Source: Burkholderiaceae bacterium (GTDB taxonomy: Bacteria; Pseudomonadota; Gammaproteobacteria; Burkholderiales; Burkholderiaceae_C). From it: a stretch of 17,516 bases of DNA. The stretch covers positions 1-17,516 of the forward strand of contig JAFMJA010000026.1 of NCBI GenBank assembly GCA_017853735.1, read 5' to 3'. This document shows, one piece after another, positions 14,318 to 17,516 of the stretch. Made by a program: the position numbers and the translations under genes. The notes beneath the pieces were generated by a model. The model was not told where the DNA came from and made no database searches. It worked only from the letters and a program-made list of their open reading frames with translations. How positions within the stretch are numbered: the first letter of the stretch is position 1; the number at the start of each line of letters is the position of its first letter.

Positions 14318-14510
14318 CAGGGGATGAATTATCGGTTTTGTTTTATTGGCCGAATTTTTAACCTTGACTGATTTTTTTAGCCTTCACTCATTACTTTTTT
14401 TACCCCCCACTCATGAGTGAAGGGTAAAAAAAGGTTGAGTGGGCGGTTATAAAACTAGAAAGCAACAAAGCCTGACACAAAAGCAAAAGGAAACGCCAAG
14501 CGCCAATGAG
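14318..14510. other. AT-rich intergenic region with repeat array
   Basis: This 193-bp interval lies between the tatD-like stop and the start of the methyltransferase gene, both on the minus strand. It is much richer in A+T than its neighbours and holds the repeat array described separately at 14355-14441. No gene or known RNA is seen. Confidence 0.5.
14355..14441. repeat. Array of T-tract/CACTCAT repeats with strong inverted repeat
   Basis: Imperfect units of a T-run, a C-rich segment and CACTCAT recur: 14355-14372 (weak), 14372-14391 and 14395-14414 forward, 14413-14432 inverted, and a further inverted half-unit TTGAGTG at 14435-14441. The two central copies form a 38-bp palindrome (14395-14432) with 17 of 19 pairs matching. 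It has T7 at its left end and A7 at its right end. This order is opposite to an intrinsic terminator on both strands. The tract centres lie about 18, 23 and 31 bp apart. Confidence 0.7.
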
Positions 14511-15353
14511 CTATCGGGCAGCAAGCAAAGCCAGCTTCTTCAACGCTTCTCTCGCATTCTTCCCACACACCTCAGCCAAAGCTTCAGGAGAAAGCCCTCG
14601 AATGGCGGCCAATTCAGAGCCAATGCGCGGCAGTTCTCCCGGTTCGTTGCGCCCTTGCGCCTGGCCCTGCGCGCGCTGCGCCGCGGTGGTGTAGATCCAG
14701 TGCGGCGGCATATCGGGCGCATCAGTTTCCAGCACGATCGCTTGCAGGGGCAAGTCCTGCGCCAATTGGCGCAGCTTGCTGGCACGCTCATAAGTGAGTG
14801 CCCCGCCGAAACCGAGCTTGAATCCGCGTTGGACGAACTCCCTGGCCTGCTGCAGGCTGCCGTTGAACGCATGGGCGATGCCTTGCCAGGGCTCTGCGCC
14901 ACCCACCTGGCGCAAGCCTTTGAGCAAAGCATCCGCCGAGCGTCGCACATGCAGGATGACGGGCAGGCCATGCTTGCGCGCCAACTTGAGCTGCGCCAAA
15001 TAAAAGTGTTCCTGCCGCTCACGCAAGGGGCTCTCACACAGGGCGGGCACGAAATAGTCCAGACCAATTTCCCCTACAGCCACCAGCGCCGGGTCATCGC
15101 GCTGCGCGCTCAGGGCCGCATCGAGTTGCTCAAGGTCTTGCTCCCTGGCCTGGGGCACATACAAGGGATGAATGCCCAGCGCGTAGCAGTCGCCAAATTC
15201 ATGGGCCAGAGCGCGGACTCGCTCGAAATCAGCCACCTGTACCGCCGGCAAGACGCAGTGCGTCACACCAAGGTCCCTTGCGCGCGCACGCACTGCGCGC
15301 ACATCGTGCGCAAACTCAGGCGCATCGAGATGGCAGTGGGTGTCAATCCACAT
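14511..15353 (-). CDS. TatD-family metal-dependent deoxyribonuclease
   Basis: TatD-family proteins are TIM-barrel metal-dependent hydrolases; characterised members are 3'-5' DNA exonucleases. The 280-residue protein has every expected metal ligand: His6 and His8 in MWIDTHCHLD, Glu95 in GEIGLDYF, His135 in VILHVRRS, His161 in AHAFNGS and Asp211 in ETDAPDMPP. I chose ATG at 15353, the usual family start. TTG at 15374, which overlaps the upstream stop by eight bases, is an alternative that adds seven residues. It follows the quinone oxidoreductase gene in the same direction with no real gap and is probably co-transcribed. The real substrate is unknown. Confidence 0.93.
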   Translation of the reverse strand: MWIDTHCHLDAPEFAHDVRAVRARARDLGVTHCVLPAVQVADFERVRALAHEFGDCYALGIHPLYVPQAREQDLEQLDAALSAQRDDPALVAVGEIGLDYFVPALCESPLRERQEHFYLAQLKLARKHGLPVILHVRRSADALLKGLRQVGGAEPWQGIAHAFNGSLQQAREFVQRGFKLGFGGALTYERASKLRQLAQDLPLQAIVLETDAPDMPPHWIYTTAAQRAQGQAQGRNEPGELPRIGSELAAIRGLSPEALAEVCGKNAREALKKLALLAAR

Positions 15354-15366
15354 CGGCTGGCCAGGG

Positions 15367-16365
15367 CTAGTCAATCCGTATCAGCACCTTGCCCACATGC
15401 GACATGCTCTCAGTGGCCTGCTGTGCCGCCACCACATCGTCCAGAGTGAAGGCATAGTGGCGATAGACCTGGTGCTTGAACAGGCCCTGCACAAGTGCCT
15501 GGGTGATGTAGGCCGCCGCCTCATCGTGCGCCTGTCGCGGCATGGCATAGACCAGCACGAAGCGCAGGCTCAGGTGCTTGGCCAGCAAAGCGGGATAGGG
15601 CACTCGTGGTGCCTGGTCGGCATCGGAAGCATAAGTGGCCACCACACCATTGGGCTTGAGCATGGCGGCATCTGCCTCGATATTGCTGGCCAACGACACC
15701 TCAACCACCCGGTCCACGCTGTTGTCAGCCCCGGTGATCTCGCGTACCCGCCCCACCACATCCTCGGTTTTGTAATTGATCACATGGTCGGCACCTGCAA
15801 GCCGGGCCTGGCGGGCCTGCTCCTCGCGACTGACCGTGGCAATCACCCGCGCACCCTCCAGCTTGGCGATCTGCACTGCATAAAAACCCACCGCACCCGC
15901 ACCGCCTTGCACCAGCACGGTCTGGCCTCGCACCGGGCCGTCCTGCAGCACACAGCGATGGGCGGTCATGGCCGGAATGCCCATGCAGGCGCCCACCTCA
16001 AAATCGGCCTGCTCGGGCAGCGCGACCGCCTTGTGCGCCGGCATGGTGGTGTACTGGGCGCAGGTGCCAAAGGCCCGGCCCAGAGTAGCTTCATAGACCC
16101 AGACACGCTCGCCAATACGCGCAGCGTCCACGCCCGGGCCCACCGCGTCGATCACGCCGGCACCGTCCTGGTGCGGCACGATGCGTGGGAATGGCATGGT
16201 CCACTGGTTGCGAAAACCACCACGGGCTTTGGTGTCTGAGGGATTGACCGCCGACACCTTCAAGCGCACCCGTACCTCGCCGGCCTGCGGCACGGGCAGG
16301 GGCAACTCGCCCCATTGCAATACTTCGGCGGCTGGACCTTTTTTGTCGTAATAAACAGCAAACAT
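15367..16365 (-). CDS. NADPH:quinone oxidoreductase-like medium-chain dehydrogenase
   Basis: This 332-residue enzyme belongs to the zinc-free quinone oxidoreductase branch of the medium-chain dehydrogenase/reductase superfamily. It has the GroES-like N-terminal domain (GEVRVRLKVSAVNPSDTKAR, 29-48), the catalytic-domain pattern PHQDGAGVIDAVGPGV (64-79), and the Rossmann motif VQGGAGAVGFYAVQIAK (152-168). The cysteines and histidines of the zinc sites of alcohol dehydrogenases are absent. It likely reduces quinones or enones with NADPH. The ATG at 16365 follows AAGGA with 7-base spacing. It diverges from the phosphatase gene across 96 bp, and the TatD-family gene follows it. Confidence 0.93.
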   Translation of the reverse strand: MFAVYYDKKGPAAEVLQWGELPLPVPQAGEVRVRLKVSAVNPSDTKARGGFRNQWTMPFPRIVPHQDGAGVIDAVGPGVDAARIGERVWVYEATLGRAFGTCAQYTTMPAHKAVALPEQADFEVGACMGIPAMTAHRCVLQDGPVRGQTVLVQGGAGAVGFYAVQIAKLEGARVIATVSREEQARQARLAGADHVINYKTEDVVGRVREITGADNSVDRVVEVSLASNIEADAAMLKPNGVVATYASDADQAPRVPYPALLAKHLSLRFVLVYAMPRQAHDEAAAYITQALVQGLFKHQVYRHYAFTLDDVVAAQQATESMSHVGKVLIRID

Positions 16366-16405
16366 TTGGACTTCCTTGCTTGGGCTGATAAAGACCGATT
16401 CTGCC

Positions 16406-16432
16406 TTGACTGCCTGCGATTCTTTGCATAAT
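16406..16432 (+). promoter_or_regulatory. Candidate promoter of PhoX-family gene
   Basis: TTGACT (16406-16411) and CATAAT (16427-16432) each match five of six consensus bases, with a short spacer of 15. Start near 16439 leaves a leader of about 23 bases. No PhoB box (two CTGTCAT-like repeats 11 bp apart) is seen, although CTGCCT occurs twice, 9 bp apart, at 16401 and 16410. Confidence 0.4.
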
Positions 16433-16461
16433 GGCAGCCACCCGTTTCAGGAGACTTTGTC

Positions 16462-17516
16462 ATGGCCAAAGATTTTGACCAGATGGAAAACAGCAACCGC
16501 TCGAACAACATGAGTATTCATGAGGTGTCGGACCCGGCTCGCCGCCTGCTCATCCAAGGCAGCCTGGGCCTGGCCAGCCTGAGCGCCTTCGTTCCCTTGG
16601 CGGGTTGTGCCAGCCTGGGCAGCGGGCCCAAGCTGGGTTTCAAGCCCATCCCCGCATCCAGCGCCGACAAGCTGCTGGTGCCCGAAGGCTACAGCGCCCA
16701 GGTGCTGGCCCCTTGGGGCGAGCCCATCGGTGTGGCGGGCGCGGCCATGCCGCCACTGAAGGAAGACGCCTCCAGCAGCGCAGCCGATCAGGCGTTGCAG
16801 ATGGGCATGCACCACGACGGCATGCACTACTACCCGCTCGATGGCGAACGTCGTGGCCTGCTGGTGATGAACCATGAGTACACCGATGACGGCCTGCTGC
16901 ACAAGGACGGCATGAAGCCCTGGACCGCTGAAAAAGTGAGCAAAGCCCAGGCCGCGCACGGAATTGCGGTGATCGAGATCGCGCAAAAGGATGGGCGCTG
17001 GCAGATGGTGCGCCCGAGCCGTTATGCAAGGCGCATCACTGCCAACACCCCCTTTGCCATTGGGGGGCCAGCAGCGGGCAACGCCCTGATGCAAACCGCG
17101 GCCGACCCGGCTGGGCGCACCGTGCTGGGCACCTTCAACAACTGCGCCAGTGGCATGACGCCCTGGGGCACTTACCTGTCTGGCGAGGAAAACTTCCACA
17201 ATTACTTTGTCGCCAGCGCCAAGCCTGATGCGCATCAGAAGCGCTGGGGCTTGTCGGCCAAATCGCGCTTTCGCTGGGCCGAGCATGACCCGCGCTTTGA
17301 CGCAGTGAAAAACCCCAACGAGCCCAACCGCTTTGGCTGGGTGGTGGAGGTCGATCCGATGGACCCCCAATCCACCCCGGTCAAGCGCACCGCGCTAGGC
17401 CGCGCCGCCCATGAGGGCGCCTGGGTGGCAGTGACCACGGATGGCCGCGCAGTGGTCTATTCGGGTGAAGATGCCCGCTTTGAGTACATCTATAAATTTG
17501 TCAGCCGCGACCGTAT
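16462..17516 (+). CDS. PhoX-family phosphatase (DUF839), 3' end missing
   Basis: PhoX enzymes are Tat-exported alkaline phosphatases that use iron and calcium and release phosphate from organic phosphomonoesters. The gene runs off the right edge after 351 codons. Export signals are seen: twin arginines at residues 27-28 (DPARRLLIQGSLGL) and a lipobox LAGC at 46-49, so it may be a Tat-dependent lipoprotein. Conserved blocks include MHHDGMHYYPLDG, GLLVMNHEY, FNNCASGMTPWGTYLSGEEN (Cys228 is the expected iron ligand), RFGWVVEVDP and GRAAHEGAWVAV. AGGAG lies 8 bases before the ATG. The long open frame on the opposite strand here is a shadow. Membership is clear; phosphate regulation is not shown. 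Confidence 0.93.
   Translation, partial: MAKDFDQMENSNRSNNMSIHEVSDPARRLLIQGSLGLASLSAFVPLAGCASLGSGPKLGFKPIPASSADKLLVPEGYSAQVLAPWGEPIGVAGAAMPPLKEDASSSAADQALQMGMHHDGMHYYPLDGERRGLLVMNHEYTDDGLLHKDGMKPWTAEKVSKAQAAHGIAVIEIAQKDGRWQMVRPSRYARRITANTPFAIGGPAAGNALMQTAADPAGRTVLGTFNNCASGMTPWGTYLSGEENFHNYFVASAKPDAHQKRWGLSAKSRFRWAEHDPRFDAVKNPNEPNRFGWVVEVDPMDPQSTPVKRTALGRAAHEGAWVAVTTDGRAVVYSGEDARFEYIYKFVSRDR

Noticed and set aside
14395..14432. Bidirectional intrinsic terminator
   Set aside because: The stem is strong, but the T-run is on the 5' side and the A-run on the 3' side on both strands, the reverse of what a terminator needs.
14355..14441. CRISPR array
   Set aside because: The units are imperfect, partly inverted and nearly adjacent; there are no unique spacers of regular length and no cas genes.
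16401..16415. PhoB box upstream of the PhoX-family gene
   Set aside because: The CTGCCT repeats are 9 rather than 11 bp apart and differ from CTGTCAT.
16447..17370. Minus-strand open frame of 307 codons
   Set aside because: It is antisense to the PhoX-family gene, which has a ribosome binding site, export signal and conserved motifs.

Overview
The window is GC-rich, tightly packed DNA. Gene content points to a betaproteobacterium of the order Burkholderiales, probably near Comamonadaceae. This rests on the Bug-type tripartite tricarboxylate transporter set, the ftsY / paired-M16-peptidase / rsmD neighbourhood and a selenosugar-type glycosyltransferase joined to a selenophosphate synthetase. 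Nineteen features are protein genes or gene fragments; I see no tRNA, rRNA, CRISPR array, insertion sequence or phage gene.

Layout. (1) 1-602: 3' part of ureG, probably the end of a urease operon, cut by the left edge. (2) 633-4507, minus strand: an operon reading M16 peptidase (zinc motif intact) -> M16-like partner without zinc motif -> rsmD -> DinB-family protein. The last three are joined by TTGA and ATGA stop/start overlaps. (3) 4536-5516: ftsY, divergent from the peptidases; a perfect 21-bp palindrome lies between the two starts. (4) 5517-5833: a 317-bp gene-free interval with several hairpins. (5) 5834-7893, minus strand: a two-gene operon of a TIGR04348-type glycosyltransferase (senB-like) and a selenophosphate synthetase (selD/senC), overlapping by ATGA. 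(6) 7988-11239, plus strand: nadC, a Bug-family periplasmic binding protein and an MmgE/PrpD-family protein, ending at a strong bidirectional terminator. (7) 11351-13364, minus strand: tctB-tctA membrane subunits, converging on group 6. (8) 13562-16365, minus strand: a quinone-oxidoreductase-like enzyme, a TatD-family nuclease and a spermidine-synthase-like methyltransferase; before the methyltransferase is an unusual T-tract/A-tract repeat region. (9) 16462 to the right edge: 5' part of a PhoX-family phosphatase with a twin-arginine signal and lipobox.

How the genes work together. The most interesting unit is the glycosyltransferase-SelD pair, which matches SenB and SenC of selenoneine biosynthesis: SenC makes selenophosphate and SenB uses it to make a selenosugar. 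The third enzyme, SenA, is not in the window, so the destination of the selenium is open. The TctC/PrpD genes and the tctBA genes, on opposite strands around one terminator, look like a split tricarboxylate uptake-and-use locus. The rest is mostly housekeeping: protein targeting, rRNA methylation, NAD synthesis and periplasmic proteolysis.
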